A stretch of DNA of 64,000 nt, from contig JAHBWY010000002.1 of assembly GCA_019636735.1 (NCBI GenBank), positions 372,001 through 436,000 on the forward strand, read 5' to 3'. Below, in pieces: positions 7,573 through 17,093 of this stretch; within the stretch, counting starts at the first letter, position 1, and each line of letters starts with the position of its first letter. Both the position numbers and the translations under genes were made by a program. The DNA comes from Phycisphaeraceae bacterium. GTDB taxonomy: Bacteria > Planctomycetota > Phycisphaerae > Phycisphaerales > SM1A02. Below the pieces are notes generated by a model. That model searched no databases. It saw only the letters and a list, made by a program, of their open reading frames with translations, and was not told where the DNA came from.

Positions 7573-10370
7573 CGAGCTCCTCCGCATCGTCGGGCGCCTT
7601 ACGGGCCATCCTGCTGCGCGAGTGGCTGATGCTCGTGCAGGCGCCGATCGGATGGGTGGCGCTCGCCGCCTTCGCTGTGCCGCCCGGGATCGTCTTCGCA
7701 CTCGGTGCGCTGGTCCCGGGCACACCCGTCTCGATGCGAGTTCCGCTCCAAGTGGCCGCGTGGTGTCTCTTTGTCACCGCGCCGGTCTTCGCGCTGCGGA
7801 GCATTTCAGAGGAGCGGCGCTCGGGCACATGGGACACCCTGCTCTCGTCGCCAGCATCGGCGACGGCGATCATCCTCGGGAAATTCGTCGCGTTGATGGC
7901 CTTCCTGCTGCTCTTTGCGCTGCCGCTGGTGGCGCAGGTTGGTTTGCTGTCGCTCGTGGCTCGGCCGGACCTCGGGGAGTTCGCCTGCGGGCTCCTTGGG
8001 ATCCTGCTCGCGGGTGGTGCGGTGCTGGCGAGCGCGTGCCTCTTCGCGTTGCTCGTGCCGAGTGGGTTGACGGCCTATCTGCTGACGATCGGCGGCTGGT
8101 CGGCGTGGCTCCTTCTGGGGCGAGCGCTCCCGACGATGGTGCCGCCCGAGGCGCTTTCGATCGCTTTCGCCGTCGATCCGCTGCGGCGGGTCGATGACTT
8201 CCTGCTGGGCATTCTTGATCCGGCGAATGTGCTCTTCTTCGTCGCGGTCATCGCATGGTTCCTCGTGGCGTCGATCGATGGTGTGGGCGAGTCGATGCGC
8301 GGAGGCCAGGCGCGCCGCCGCGTGGCGGCACGAGCCGCGATGCTCTCCGGGGCGCTGGTGCTGGTGATCGCGATCATCGGCCTCGCGAGCGAGCCGATGC
8401 TTCGGCAGAGCGTTGACCTCACGCGCACGCGCGCATGGACGCTGAGCGATCGAACTCGGGCGCTGGTCGCCTCGCTCGATGGTGATTGGCGTATCGAGGC
8501 AATTGCCGGTCGTGACACCGTCGATGCAGCGGCGCTCAGGCAACTGGATGAAGTGCTCGCTCGCTTTGACGGTCTGGCAACACGAAGCGGTCGACTCGCC
8601 TCTGCTCGAATCGACCCCGCCGATCCATCGCAGTCGATGGGCTTCGAGCAGGCGCTTGAGCGCCTCGAGCGACTGCACCAGTCGCCACTGTCCGAGGCGC
8701 ACGCCGCAGTCGATGGAGGGATTGCCGCCTATGAGCGCCTTGCTTCGTGGGCCGGTGCGGAGGCCAATGCGCTGACAGCGCTCCTCGCGCAGGTGCCGTC
8801 GGCGGCGGAAGTCGCGGCGGCCGGTGGTGCGGCGGGCCGGACGACGCTGACTGACGAACAACGCGGAGTGCTGGAGCAGTGGCGCGCGATCTGCATTCGA
8901 GTGGCGACCGATCACCGCGCGTTTCTTGATGCAGTCCGGGCCGATGCCCGCAGCAGTGAGCAGGCGCCGCTCGCCGATCCGATGCGGGCGGCGAGCCGTC
9001 TCGATGCGGCGCTGCGAGCGTGGATCACCCAATGCAACGACGCCGAGGCGGCGCTTCGTGAGTTGCGCCGCGGCGCCAACTTGCCGCCTCCGGTCATGGA
9101 CTATCTCCGAGATGCGCCGTCGCGCGCTCTGGACATGGCGCAGCGCCTCGCCTCGGCGCAGGATCGGCTCGCCCGGCTTCCCGGCGTGGCCTTGAGCGAG
9201 GTTGCCGCCGCGCTGCGCTCGGGTGACGCCGTGGTGGTGAGCGGGCCGGGCGGTGTGGCGGCCATTCCCGGCTGGCAGGTGTTGCCGCCACTCGGAAGCG
9301 GGGGGGCCTCCTTCGATCGACGATTCCGAGGCGAGGAGGTCATCGCGGCCGCGCTGCGGTCGATTGAGCGTGGCCGGGCGCCGGAGGTGATCTTCGTGCA
9401 TGCAGAGGGACGATCGCTCCTTCGACCTTCCGCCGATCGGATGGACCTGACGGCGCTCGCCGACGCCCTGCGCTCGGTCCGTTGCGCGGTCTCGGAGTGG
9501 CAGCCCGGTGCGGAGCCTCGGCCGCTCGCGCGCGAAGGCCGACGACAGGCGTGGGTGATCATTCCGCCTCTGCGACGGCAGTCGATCGAGGCCGATGCGC
9601 GGGAGCAGCGCCTCTTGGAGGCGACCCTGCGGCTTATCGAGTCGGGGGAGCCGATCCTTCTCGCCGTCACGCCGAGTGTGCTTCCGCTGATCGGACGCCC
9701 CGATCCATGGGCGGAGCTCGCGCAGCGTCTCGGCGTGCGAGCGGACAGCAGCCGGACCGTGCTCGAGCTCGCGGCGCTCTCCGAGCGTGAGCGCGAGGTT
9801 CGAGCCTTTCACGAGATCGATGGGGCATCGAGCCATCCTGCGGCGCGTGGTGCAGCGGGCATGAGGACCATCATCAGCGAGCCGGTTCCCGTTTCCGGCA
9901 TGGAAGGTGTCGAGGCGATCGGACTCCTCGAGATTGCACCGGCCGGCAATCGCTGGCTCGAAGATGATTGGCGCGGTGCCGCTCGTCGCACCACAGCCGT
10001 GCCAGTGGCGAAGCGCTTTGATTCGCCCGTGGCAGTCATCGTGGCGCGCGAACGACCCGGCGGCGCGCGGGCGGTGGTCTCAGGTGGCGCCGGCTGGCTC
10101 TTCTCCGGCCTGACCGATCTCACGGGGCAACTCGGCCCGGAGCGCGTCTTCCTTCGCTATCCGGGAAACCGCGAGCTCTTCGTCGGCATCATCGGATGGC
10201 TGGTCGAACTCGAAGGCGATTTCGCCTCCGCCACGGGGCGCGAGGTGGAGCGCATTCCTGTCGAGGCAACGCGGGTGCGTGGCGTGCTCGGCCTGAGCGC
10301 GGTCGCGGGTGTGCCGGGTGCGGCCATGCTCTTCGCGGCGTTCCTCTGGCTCAGGAGGCGGGCGTCATGA
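7569..10370 (+). CDS. ABC-2 permease fused to GldG-like domain
   Basis: A 933-residue membrane protein. Residues about 1-240 are an ABC-2 permease with six hydrophobic segments and the conserved ISEERRSGTWDTLLSSP loop that contacts the ATPase (as in GldF). A seventh segment (about 258-275) starts the second part, which has GldG-like layout: LTRTRAWTLSDRTRALVASLDG, a coiled-coil-rich middle, a sugar/glutamine-amidotransferase-like region typical of DUF4350/GldG proteins, and a C-terminal transmembrane helix with a basic end (LFAAFLWLRRRAS). In Bacteroidetes these are separate proteins GldF and GldG; here they are one chain. It overlaps its neighbours by four bases on both sides, so the three products are likely made in fixed ratio. 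Confidence 0.85.
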   Translation: MTSSSASSGALRAILLREWLMLVQAPIGWVALAAFAVPPGIVFALGALVPGTPVSMRVPLQVAAWCLFVTAPVFALRSISEERRSGTWDTLLSSPASATAIILGKFVALMAFLLLFALPLVAQVGLLSLVARPDLGEFACGLLGILLAGGAVLASACLFALLVPSGLTAYLLTIGGWSAWLLLGRALPTMVPPEALSIAFAVDPLRRVDDFLLGILDPANVLFFVAVIAWFLVASIDGVGESMRGGQARRRVAARAAMLSGALVLVIAIIGLASEPMLRQSVDLTRTRAWTLSDRTRALVASLDGDWRIEAIAGRDTVDAAALRQLDEVLARFDGLATRSGRLASARIDPADPSQSMGFEQALERLERLHQSPLSEAHAAVDGGIAAYERLASWAGAEANALTALLAQVPSAAEVAAAGGAAGRTTLTDEQRGVLEQWRAICIRVATDHRAFLDAVRADARSSEQAPLADPMRAASRLDAALRAWITQCNDAEAALRELRRGANLPPPVMDYLRDAPSRALDMAQRLASAQDRLARLPGVALSEVAAALRSGDAVVVSGPGGVAAIPGWQVLPPLGSGGASFDRRFRGEEVIAAALRSIERGRAPEVIFVHAEGRSLLRPSADRMDLTALADALRSVRCAVSEWQPGAEPRPLAREGRRQAWVIIPPLRRQSIEADAREQRLLEATLRLIESGEPILLAVTPSVLPLIGRPDPWAELAQRLGVRADSSRTVLELAALSEREREVRAFHEIDGASSHPAARGAAGMRTIISEPVPVSGMEGVEAIGLLEIAPAGNRWLEDDWRGAARRTTAVPVAKRFDSPVAVIVARERPGGARAVVSGGAGWLFSGLTDLTGQLGPERVFLRYPGNRELFVGIIGWLVELEGDFASATGREVERIPVEATRVRGVLGLSAVAGVPGAAMLFAAFLWLRRRAS

Positions 10371-11794
10371 AGGTCTGGCGCATCGCGATCGTCTTCTGGC
10401 TTCTGGCCGCGCTGGCGTTGGGCGCGTGGTACTTGGCCCGCCAGCGTGCACGCGTCATGGACCATGAGGTTCACTCGCGCGAAGTCCGGGGCGGTCCTCG
10501 CCCGGTTCTCACGCCGGGCCGTTGGCCGCTTGATCGGCTCGATGCGGTGGACATCAGCGCGGGGGCTTCCACCCTTCGCTTCGAGCGTCGTGGTGATGGT
10601 TGGTTCCAAGTGCTGCCCTTCGTCCAGCCCGCCGAGGGGAGTGCGCTGCGGGAGCTGCTGACTCGCGCGGTCGATCTTCGCGCGACCTCGCGCGGCGCGG
10701 TGAGTGACAACGAAGCTGCGGCGCTGGGGCTTGCTCCGCCACAGGCGAAGGTCCGACTCACCCTCGGTGATGAATCGATCACACTTCAGCTTGGGCGCCG
10801 GGGCGTGGGCGGGCGCGCGTGGCTGCGCGTTGATGATGGCCCGGCCCTTGCCGCGGAGCCGTCGCTGCACGAGGCGGTGCTTGAGGGCGATCTGAGGCTC
10901 CTGCGCTCATGGCGCCTGTTCGATCTGGCTGGTGCGGACCCTCAGCGCATCACGGTCGATCGCACGCCGGCAGATCCGTCGCGCCCGGCGCAGCGATTCG
11001 AAGTGATCAAGCGAGATGGTCGCTGGATGATGGAGGCGCCCTTCCGAACGAGAGTGGACCAAGGGGTCGTCACCGCACTTCTGGGCGCACTCTCTCGAGT
11101 GGAGCACGCGGGCTTCGCCGATGAGCAGCCCGAGGACCTGGCCCTTTTCGGACTGGAGCGCCCCATCGCGTCCATCGAGGTCGCATCGGCGCGGGCGGGC
11201 ACGCTCGGCAGTGGCGCGGACTCCGCTGGCGCCACGGCGACACCATTGCGAATCGAGCGTGTCGAGATCGGATCGGCTCTCGCGCAGGGGGGTTCGATCT
11301 GTGCTCGGCGCACCGATCGGCCCCCGATCGTGCTCCTCGACCAGACGGCGCTGGCCGCGCTCCTGCCCGCGGCGGAGGCCTTCGCCGATCCTCGGCCCAC
11401 CGCGCTTCGACCCGAGGACATTCGCTCCATTCGCATTCGCGATCCGCAGGGGGCTCTGCGAGTCCAACTCGATCGAACGATCGATGGATGGTTCGTGTCG
11501 CGCGGCGATGATCAATCGAAGCAGGCCGCCCATCTCCCCGCACTCGCCATGCTCATCGAGAGATTGGTCGAGTCCCGGGCCACCGAGCTGGCGCTTCATC
11601 CGATGCCGCAGGAGCTCCTGCTCGCGTCGATTGAACTCGTTCCGACATCGGGGTCGCCCAGCGTGATCAGGGTGGCGCGCGAGGGCGACGGGGGGCGCTG
11701 GGCGCTTGATGAGTCGGACGATGTCCTGCGGATCTTCCCGCCCTCTTTCGCGCTGCCGCTCTCGGCCCAGGAGTTCGGGCTGGTCGGGGAGTGA
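10367..11794 (+). CDS. DUF4340 domain envelope protein of Gld-like exporter
   Basis: A 475-residue protein with one N-terminal membrane helix (residues about 5-22) and a periplasmic part made of repeated beta-rich units. Each unit has the pattern of DUF4340: a GDGWFQVLPF-type strand, then a segment on which side groups such as LGLAPPQAKVRLTLGD recur (again as DLALFGLERPIASIEV). DUF4340 proteins are usually encoded after GldA/GldFG-type exporters and may form a periplasmic scaffold; the substrate is unknown. The ATG overlaps the stop of the permease fusion (ATGA at 10367). Only six bases separate its stop from the convergent ribD stop. Confidence 0.82.
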   Translation: MKVWRIAIVFWLLAALALGAWYLARQRARVMDHEVHSREVRGGPRPVLTPGRWPLDRLDAVDISAGASTLRFERRGDGWFQVLPFVQPAEGSALRELLTRAVDLRATSRGAVSDNEAAALGLAPPQAKVRLTLGDESITLQLGRRGVGGRAWLRVDDGPALAAEPSLHEAVLEGDLRLLRSWRLFDLAGADPQRITVDRTPADPSRPAQRFEVIKRDGRWMMEAPFRTRVDQGVVTALLGALSRVEHAGFADEQPEDLALFGLERPIASIEVASARAGTLGSGADSAGATATPLRIERVEIGSALAQGGSICARRTDRPPIVLLDQTALAALLPAAEAFADPRPTALRPEDIRSIRIRDPQGALRVQLDRTIDGWFVSRGDDQSKQAAHLPALAMLIERLVESRATELALHPMPQELLLASIELVPTSGSPSVIRVAREGDGGRWALDESDDVLRIFPPSFALPLSAQEFGLVGE

Positions 11795-11800
11795 ATCAGC

Positions 11801-12949
11801 TCAGGCGCGGGGACCTTCGAGATTGCGGTAGAGCAGCACCATCTCGTCGCCGCGCTGCCAGGCGCCGGCGAGAGTGTGCCGCCTCATGTCATCGGGCGTG
11901 GCGGGCTCAAAGCCTCGGATCGCTCGGGGGGCACGCGGGTCGCCTGCGAGTCGCGGTGAAATGACCACCCAGCGCTCATTGATGATGTTCTCGCGTTCAA
12001 GTGCGCCCAGCAGACCGCCGCCGCTCTCGACGAGCAGGCGCGAGACGCCATGGTCTCTCGCGAGGATCAGGAGCAGCGCGTGCAGCGGACCTTCGACTTC
12101 GATGAGGACGACACCGCGCTCACGAAGGCGCGCCGCGTGGTCATGTCGCCGCGTGATCGCTTCGGGATGCGCCGCGATCAGAAGCGGAACCCGGTCGGCC
12201 GAGGCGACGAGCGCCGCCTCGAGCGGGATGGTGAGTTCGGGATCGAACACCACGCGCATGGGCGTGCGGCGCTTCGTGACGCCACGCGGCGTGAGCTGAG
12301 GATCGTCGGCAAGCACGGTGCCGATGCCGGTCAACACGGCATCGACCCGGCCCCGTTCGCGGTGCACCATGCGGCGCAGCCGTTCGGACGAAATCCAGCG
12401 AGAGGCCCCGCCGTGGGCGGCGATCGCGCCGTCAATCGTCTGCGCCCACTTGGCGGACACCCACGGAAGTCCCGTCGTCACGCGATGAACGAAGGGAGCA
12501 TTGAGCGCCGACGCCGAGGGGTGCGCCCGTTGCATGGCGACGATGCCCGCCTCTCGCAGGGCCGCCGCGCCACCACCGGCGATCGGGTTCGGATCGGCCG
12601 TCGCGTAGATGACCCGGGCGACACCGGCGCGGATGATCGCGTCGGTGCATGGAGGGGTCCGCCCGTGATGGCGACAAGGTTCGAGTGTGACCACCATCGT
12701 CGCGCCGCGAGCGTTCGAAGCAGCATGGCGGAGCGCCTCGACTTCGGCGTGCGCTTCACCTAGCCGACGATGATGGCCTCGGCCGACCTCGCGGCCGTCG
12801 GACGCGAGAATGACGCAGCCCACCATCGGGTTCGGCTCGACATGACCGTGGCCGCGAACGGCAAGGCGAACGGCGGTCGAGATCGCTTGATCGATGCACT
12901 CGGCCTCGCGCGGAGAGAGGCTCTCGCTGGAGTCGGCGGATCCGGTCAT
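11801..12949 (-). CDS. ribD: bifunctional riboflavin deaminase/reductase
   Basis: Carries out two successive steps of riboflavin synthesis: deamination of diaminohydroxyphosphoribosylaminopyrimidine and NADPH reduction of the ribose side chain. The N-terminal deaminase has the zinc site His67 in HAEVEAL (with catalytic Glu69) and Cys92/Cys101 in TLEPCRHHGRTPPC. The C-terminal reductase (from about residue 160) begins WVSAKWAQTIDGAIA and has RLLVESGGGLLGAL. 382 residues is the normal length. The start ATG overlaps the stop of the membrane phosphatase gene upstream (ATGA). No ribE, ribBA or ribH lies in the window, so the pathway is dispersed in this genome. Confidence 0.96.
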   Translation of the reverse strand: MTGSADSSESLSPREAECIDQAISTAVRLAVRGHGHVEPNPMVGCVILASDGREVGRGHHRRLGEAHAEVEALRHAASNARGATMVVTLEPCRHHGRTPPCTDAIIRAGVARVIYATADPNPIAGGGAAALREAGIVAMQRAHPSASALNAPFVHRVTTGLPWVSAKWAQTIDGAIAAHGGASRWISSERLRRMVHRERGRVDAVLTGIGTVLADDPQLTPRGVTKRRTPMRVVFDPELTIPLEAALVASADRVPLLIAAHPEAITRRHDHAARLRERGVVLIEVEGPLHALLLILARDHGVSRLLVESGGGLLGALERENIINERWVVISPRLAGDPRAPRAIRGFEPATPDDMRRHTLAGAWQRGDEMVLLYRNLEGPRA

Positions 12950-14592
12950 GTGGCGACGGAGACCTGCGCGGAAAGTTCCACCGGGGGCTCCTGAGTCGCA
13001 CTCTCAACGGTCGCCCTAGCGACAGTTCCACCACTCACCGTGGCGGGTGAGGGCGTGCGTTCACCCTCGCGAATCGAGGTGCGCTCTTCGAGCGTGACGC
13101 CCGGAGGAGGCGCGACTCGCGCCGTCGGTGCAAGCGACATCGTCGCAATGAGGAGGTCGTCGTGGAGAATGCCGCCGCTCCACTGATCGATCTGCGAAGC
13201 GAGGAACTCGCTCCAGCGCGGAGGCGCCGGCTGCCGGCTGCACGCTTCGCGAAGCCGCGACTCGCCGAAGACACGACCGCGCCGATCGCGCGCCTCGATC
13301 ACACCATCGGTGACGAGGATGAGCGTCTCGCCCGGCTGGAGCCAGGTGACCTCCTCGGTGACTTCGAACTCCGTGTGGGCGATGGCTCCGAGCAGATACG
13401 CCGTGCTCTCGCGCGATTCGACACCGCCATTGCGTCGTCGCAGGACCGCGGCCGGATGACCTGCATTCGCAACGACCAGGCGCCCCGTGTGCGGATCGAG
13501 TTGGGCTGCGACCGCCGTTCCGAAGATGACATGCTTCGAGAGCGTGAGATAGATGTAGCGGTTCAATCCCGCCAACACCGCCGACGGTGAGATCAGCGGG
13601 TTCTCGGCGCGAATGCGATCAAGTTCGCCAGCAAGTCGATTGACCGTCATCGCGGCGGCGAGCCCATGCCCGGTGACATCGATGACCACCGCGTGGAAGC
13701 GATCAAGCGGGTCGGTCCAGGCCTGCACGAAGTCTCCGCCGAGCTCGCGCATCGGTCGGTAGAGGAGGTCGAATTCCACATCCTCGTGCTTGGAGGGGTG
13801 TGGGAAGAGACTCTCATGAATCTTCCGGGCCTGGGAGAGCTCGCGGCGCAACTCCATGAAGCCCTGGCTGGCCATGCGGCGTCCAAATCGGCGGCGATGA
13901 CGACTCAGGCGCCACCAGCACGCCACCATGCCCGGAATGAGCACCAGCGGCAGGAGGAGCGTGCTCAGGAGCGGCTCAATCCACCAGCCGGAGTCTTGGA
14001 GGACTTCGCCGCGCACCTGGACCACTCCGCCGTGCTGATTGAGGAGCAATGCGGCGACGCCATAAGCCACGATCAGCGGCACCATCGGACGAAGGCTCTC
14101 GCGAGGAGACCATGGCAGGATCAGGCACGCGGAGAAATGCCAGAAGAAGATGCTCTGCACCGGGCTGAAGGTCTCGGTCGCACCAAGCAAGGCCGCAACC
14201 GACTCGAGGGCGAGGTGCACGCCCCCGAGGAGCACGATCATCCAGCTTGCCTCGTGCACGAGGGCTTCGCGCGTTTCGACGCGACGCGTCCTGATGAGTG
14301 CGAAGACCGCAAGAATGGCAAAGTGGGCGACGCTGCTGGCGAAGGCCGCAGGCAGGGTCAGGCTGTCGAACCCCTGGCGCAGGACCGCTTGGTCGGCGGT
14401 CACCAGGCGCTCCGGAGCCTGCATGCTCGAAGCCCACCAGATCAGCAGATAGGTCCCCAGGGCGAAGATCTCCAGCAGCGCAAAGACCGCGCAGAGGATC
14501 AGGAAGCGCGTGCGGAACCAGCGCTCCATCTCTCGCTCGTACTCCCCGCGGAAGAGGCCGGGGAGGTTCTGTTCGGATGCGGACTCGCTCAT
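12946..14592 (-). CDS. membrane-bound PP2C (SpoIIE/RsbU-type) serine phosphatase
   Basis: A 548-residue protein with about six membrane helices in residues 25-235 (for example FLILCAVFALLEIFALGTYL), a helical linker ELRRELSQARKIHESLFP of the type that precedes RsbU catalytic domains, and a PP2C domain with the metal-binding motifs FVQAWTDPLDRFHAVVIDVTGHG, VVANAGHPAAVLRR and LILVTDGVIEARD. The last 60 residues are a Pro/Thr/Ser-rich tail. Members of the family dephosphorylate anti-sigma-factor antagonists in response to a signal sensed by the N-terminus. No STAS or HPK partner is adjacent. ATG 14592 is preferred; a GTG six bases upstream is possible. Its coupling with ribD is odd and probably incidental. 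Confidence 0.87.
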   Translation of the reverse strand: MSESASEQNLPGLFRGEYEREMERWFRTRFLILCAVFALLEIFALGTYLLIWWASSMQAPERLVTADQAVLRQGFDSLTLPAAFASSVAHFAILAVFALIRTRRVETREALVHEASWMIVLLGGVHLALESVAALLGATETFSPVQSIFFWHFSACLILPWSPRESLRPMVPLIVAYGVAALLLNQHGGVVQVRGEVLQDSGWWIEPLLSTLLLPLVLIPGMVACWWRLSRHRRRFGRRMASQGFMELRRELSQARKIHESLFPHPSKHEDVEFDLLYRPMRELGGDFVQAWTDPLDRFHAVVIDVTGHGLAAAMTVNRLAGELDRIRAENPLISPSAVLAGLNRYIYLTLSKHVIFGTAVAAQLDPHTGRLVVANAGHPAAVLRRRNGGVESRESTAYLLGAIAHTEFEVTEEVTWLQPGETLILVTDGVIEARDRRGRVFGESRLREACSRQPAPPRWSEFLASQIDQWSGGILHDDLLIATMSLAPTARVAPPPGVTLEERTSIREGERTPSPATVSGGTVARATVESATQEPPVELSAQVSVAT

Positions 14593-14770
14593 GGACACGA
14601 TGGAAAGGTCAGTTCGGGCTCGGGAGGCGTCGGGTTCGCGCCGGAGGCAACGCAGGTTGAATCACCTTGAGACGCTCCAACCAAGCGACAGTATCCCGCG
14701 CGGCTGATGAGGCCGCACGAGCACGGGGAATTGGGAACAAGGGCAGTGAGATTGCGGGCCGAATTCCGGA

Positions 14771-16885
14771 TCAGGTCTTCGCGAGCACCTCGTCCTTGAG
14801 GCGATCGGGCATGATGCGATAGGTGTGCGGCTCCATGCTGGAGCTTGCACGGCCCTGCGTCATGGACCTGAGCGTGGTGGTGTAGCCGAAGAGCTCCGCA
14901 AGCGGAACCTCGGCATGAATGATGCGGGAAACGCCGCGCATCTCACTGTCCACGATGTGACCTCGTCGCGAGGCGAGATCGCCTGAGACGCTGCCGAAGA
15001 ACTCATCGGGCGTGGTCACGACGACCTTCATGATGGGCTCAAGCAGGGCGAGGCCAGCCTGCGTGCACGCCTCGCGGAAGGCGAGGGCACCCGCCTGCTC
15101 GAACGCGATCTGGCTCGAGTCGACATCGTGGTAGCTGCCGAAGACGAGCTGCACCCGGACATTGATGACCGGGTACCCGCCGAGGATGCCGCTTGCGGCC
15201 GCCTGGCGCGCGCCGTACTCGACGCTCGGGATGTACTCGCGCGGGATGACGCCGCCGGTGATCTTGTCCTGGAAGACCACACCATCCTTGAGCTCCAGCT
15301 CCTCGGCCTCGGCCTGTTCCGGGGTGATCGGCTCCACGGTGACATAGGCGTCGCCGAACTGGCCGCGACCACCGGTCTGCTTCTTGAAGAGACCACGCAC
15401 GCGCTCGGCACGGCCGACGATCGTCTCGCGATAGGCGACGCGCGGCTTGCCGACATTGACGCCGATCTTCATGTCGCGCGTCAGCTTGTTCTTGATGATC
15501 TCCAAGTGAAGCTCGCCCATGCCCGAGATGATCGTCTCGCCCGTCTCATCGTTGTAGTTGGAGCGGAAGGAGGGATCTTCGCGGCGGATGGTCGTGAGGG
15601 CTTCGCCGAGCTTCTTCTTGTCGTCGGCGGTGATGGGCTCGATGGACATCGAGATCACCGGCTCCGGGAAGACCATGCGCTCGAGGATGATCGGATGATC
15701 CGGGTCGCAGAGGGTGTCGCCGGTGAAGCTGTCCTTGAGGCCGACCACGGCCACGATCTGGCCGGCGCCCGTTTCATCGAGCGCTTCGCGGTCGAGGGCG
15801 TGCATCTCGTAGAGACGGCTGATGTTCTCCTTGCGGCCGTTGCCGGGGTTGAGCACGCGGCTGCCCTTGGTCAGCTTGCCGGAGTAGATGCGCAGGTAGG
15901 TGAGGGTGCCCGCGACATCGGCCACCACCTTGAAGACCAGCGCCGAGAAGGGCGCGTCCTCCGTGTGGGGCCGAGTGAGCTTGGTGGAAGGCTCCTTGGG
16001 ATCGACGCCTTCGACATCCTCGCGCTCGGTGGGGTTCGGCAGGTACTCGATCGCCGAGTCGAGCACCTTCTGGATGCCGACATACTTGAGCGCCGAGCCG
16101 CAGAGGACGGGGAACGCGCGGCGATCGATGGTCGCCTTCCGAAGCGCCGCCTTCATTTCGGGAACCGTGATCGAGTCGTGATCGTGGATGTACTTCTCGG
16201 TGAGCTGCTCATCGAGCTCGGCGATGCGCTCGACCATCTGGGCGCGCCAGATGGTGGCGGCATCCTTCCAGTCATCGGGAATCTCAGTCTCGGTGATGGT
16301 GGTGCCGTCATCCTCGGCCTTCCAGAAGAGCGCCTTCATGGTCATCAGGTCGATGATGCCCTTGAAGTCCGGACCGTTTCCGATGGGAAGCTGAATGGCA
16401 ATGGCGTTCGCACCGAGGCGCTCGCGAATCGAGTTGAAGCTGAACTCGAAGTCGCCGCCCATCTTGTCCATCTTGTTGATGAGGCAGAGGCGCGGCACGC
16501 CGTAGCGCTCCGCCTGTCGCCACACCGTTTCCGACTGGGCTTCGACACCTTCCTTGCCGTCAAAGACCGCCACCGCGCCGTCGAGGACGCGCAGTGAACG
16601 CTCCACCTCGATGGTGAAGTCGACATGGCCCGGGGTATCGATCAGGTTGACCTTGTAGTCGACCCCCTGGAAAGTCCATGGGCAGCTCGTCGCCGCGGAT
16701 TGAATGGTGATGCCGCGCTCCTGCTCTTCCTGGAGGCTGTCCATCGTGGCGGTGCCTTCGTGCACTTCGCCCATGCGGTGGATCTTGCCGGTGTAGAAGA
16801 GGATGCGTTCGGTCACGGTCGTCTTGCCCGCGTCGATGTGGGCGCAGATGCCGATGTTGCGAACCTTGCTGAGATCGGTGACCAT
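14771..16885 (-). CDS. fusA: translation elongation factor G
   Basis: GTPase that moves tRNAs and mRNA through the ribosome after peptide transfer, and with RRF recycles ribosomes. 704 residues, full length. G1 AHIDAGKTT, switch [11 protein letters not shown]3 DTPGHVDF and G4 NKMDKMGGD are all intact, followed by the domain II to V blocks ([51 protein letters not shown]). It is outside the usual rpsL-rpsG-fusA-tuf string. A good promoter lies 118 bases upstream and the mRNA leader is about 110 bases long. Many genomes of this group have more than one EF-G; which paralogue this is I cannot tell. Confidence 0.97.
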   Translation of the reverse strand: MVTDLSKVRNIGICAHIDAGKTTVTERILFYTGKIHRMGEVHEGTATMDSLQEEQERGITIQSAATSCPWTFQGVDYKVNLIDTPGHVDFTIEVERSLRVLDGAVAVFDGKEGVEAQSETVWRQAERYGVPRLCLINKMDKMGGDFEFSFNSIRERLGANAIAIQLPIGNGPDFKGIIDLMTMKALFWKAEDDGTTITETEIPDDWKDAATIWRAQMVERIAELDEQLTEKYIHDHDSITVPEMKAALRKATIDRRAFPVLCGSALKYVGIQKVLDSAIEYLPNPTEREDVEGVDPKEPSTKLTRPHTEDAPFSALVFKVVADVAGTLTYLRIYSGKLTKGSRVLNPGNGRKENISRLYEMHALDREALDETGAGQIVAVVGLKDSFTGDTLCDPDHPIILERMVFPEPVISMSIEPITADDKKKLGEALTTIRREDPSFRSNYNDETGETIISGMGELHLEIIKNKLTRDMKIGVNVGKPRVAYRETIVGRAERVRGLFKKQTGGRGQFGDAYVTVEPITPEQAEAEELELKDGVVFQDKITGGVIPREYIPSVEYGARQAAASGILGGYPVINVRVQLVFGSYHDVDSSQIAFEQAGALAFREACTQAGLALLEPIMKVVVTTPDEFFGSVSGDLASRRGHIVDSEMRGVSRIIHAEVPLAELFGYTTTLRSMTQGRASSSMEPHTYRIMPDRLKDEVLAKT

Positions 16886-17002
16886 GGCGTTCGAGCTTCC
16901 TGCTCCTGATGAATGGAGCCTTGCGTGCGGTGTCCGAGGGATGAGCGATCGACCGTCCCGACATCGGCCGTCGAGCGCCTGCCCTGCGGCGAAGAATCGG
17001 GC

Positions 17003-17032
17003 AATTTACCGGTACCCGTGTTTCGAAGTCAA
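17003..17032 (-). promoter_or_regulatory. sigma-70-like promoter of fusA
   Basis: Minus strand TTGACT (17032-17027) and TAAATT (17008-17003) separated by 18 bases, in a locally AT-richer patch. This is the best promoter-like match I found. It would start transcription near 16997, leaving a leader of roughly 110 bases before the fusA ATG. Confidence 0.55.
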
Positions 17033-17093
17033 GGATTCAGTCGAGAAGGGCGACCTCCGAGGCCCGGGTGACGCCACTGTCAAGCCCGGAAAC

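Noticed and set aside
15128-16597. 489-codon plus-strand frame opposite fusA
   Set aside because: Antisense to EF-G; no start signal, no recognisable domain. The same holds for long frames at 473-2134, 5274-6665 and 7806-9836.
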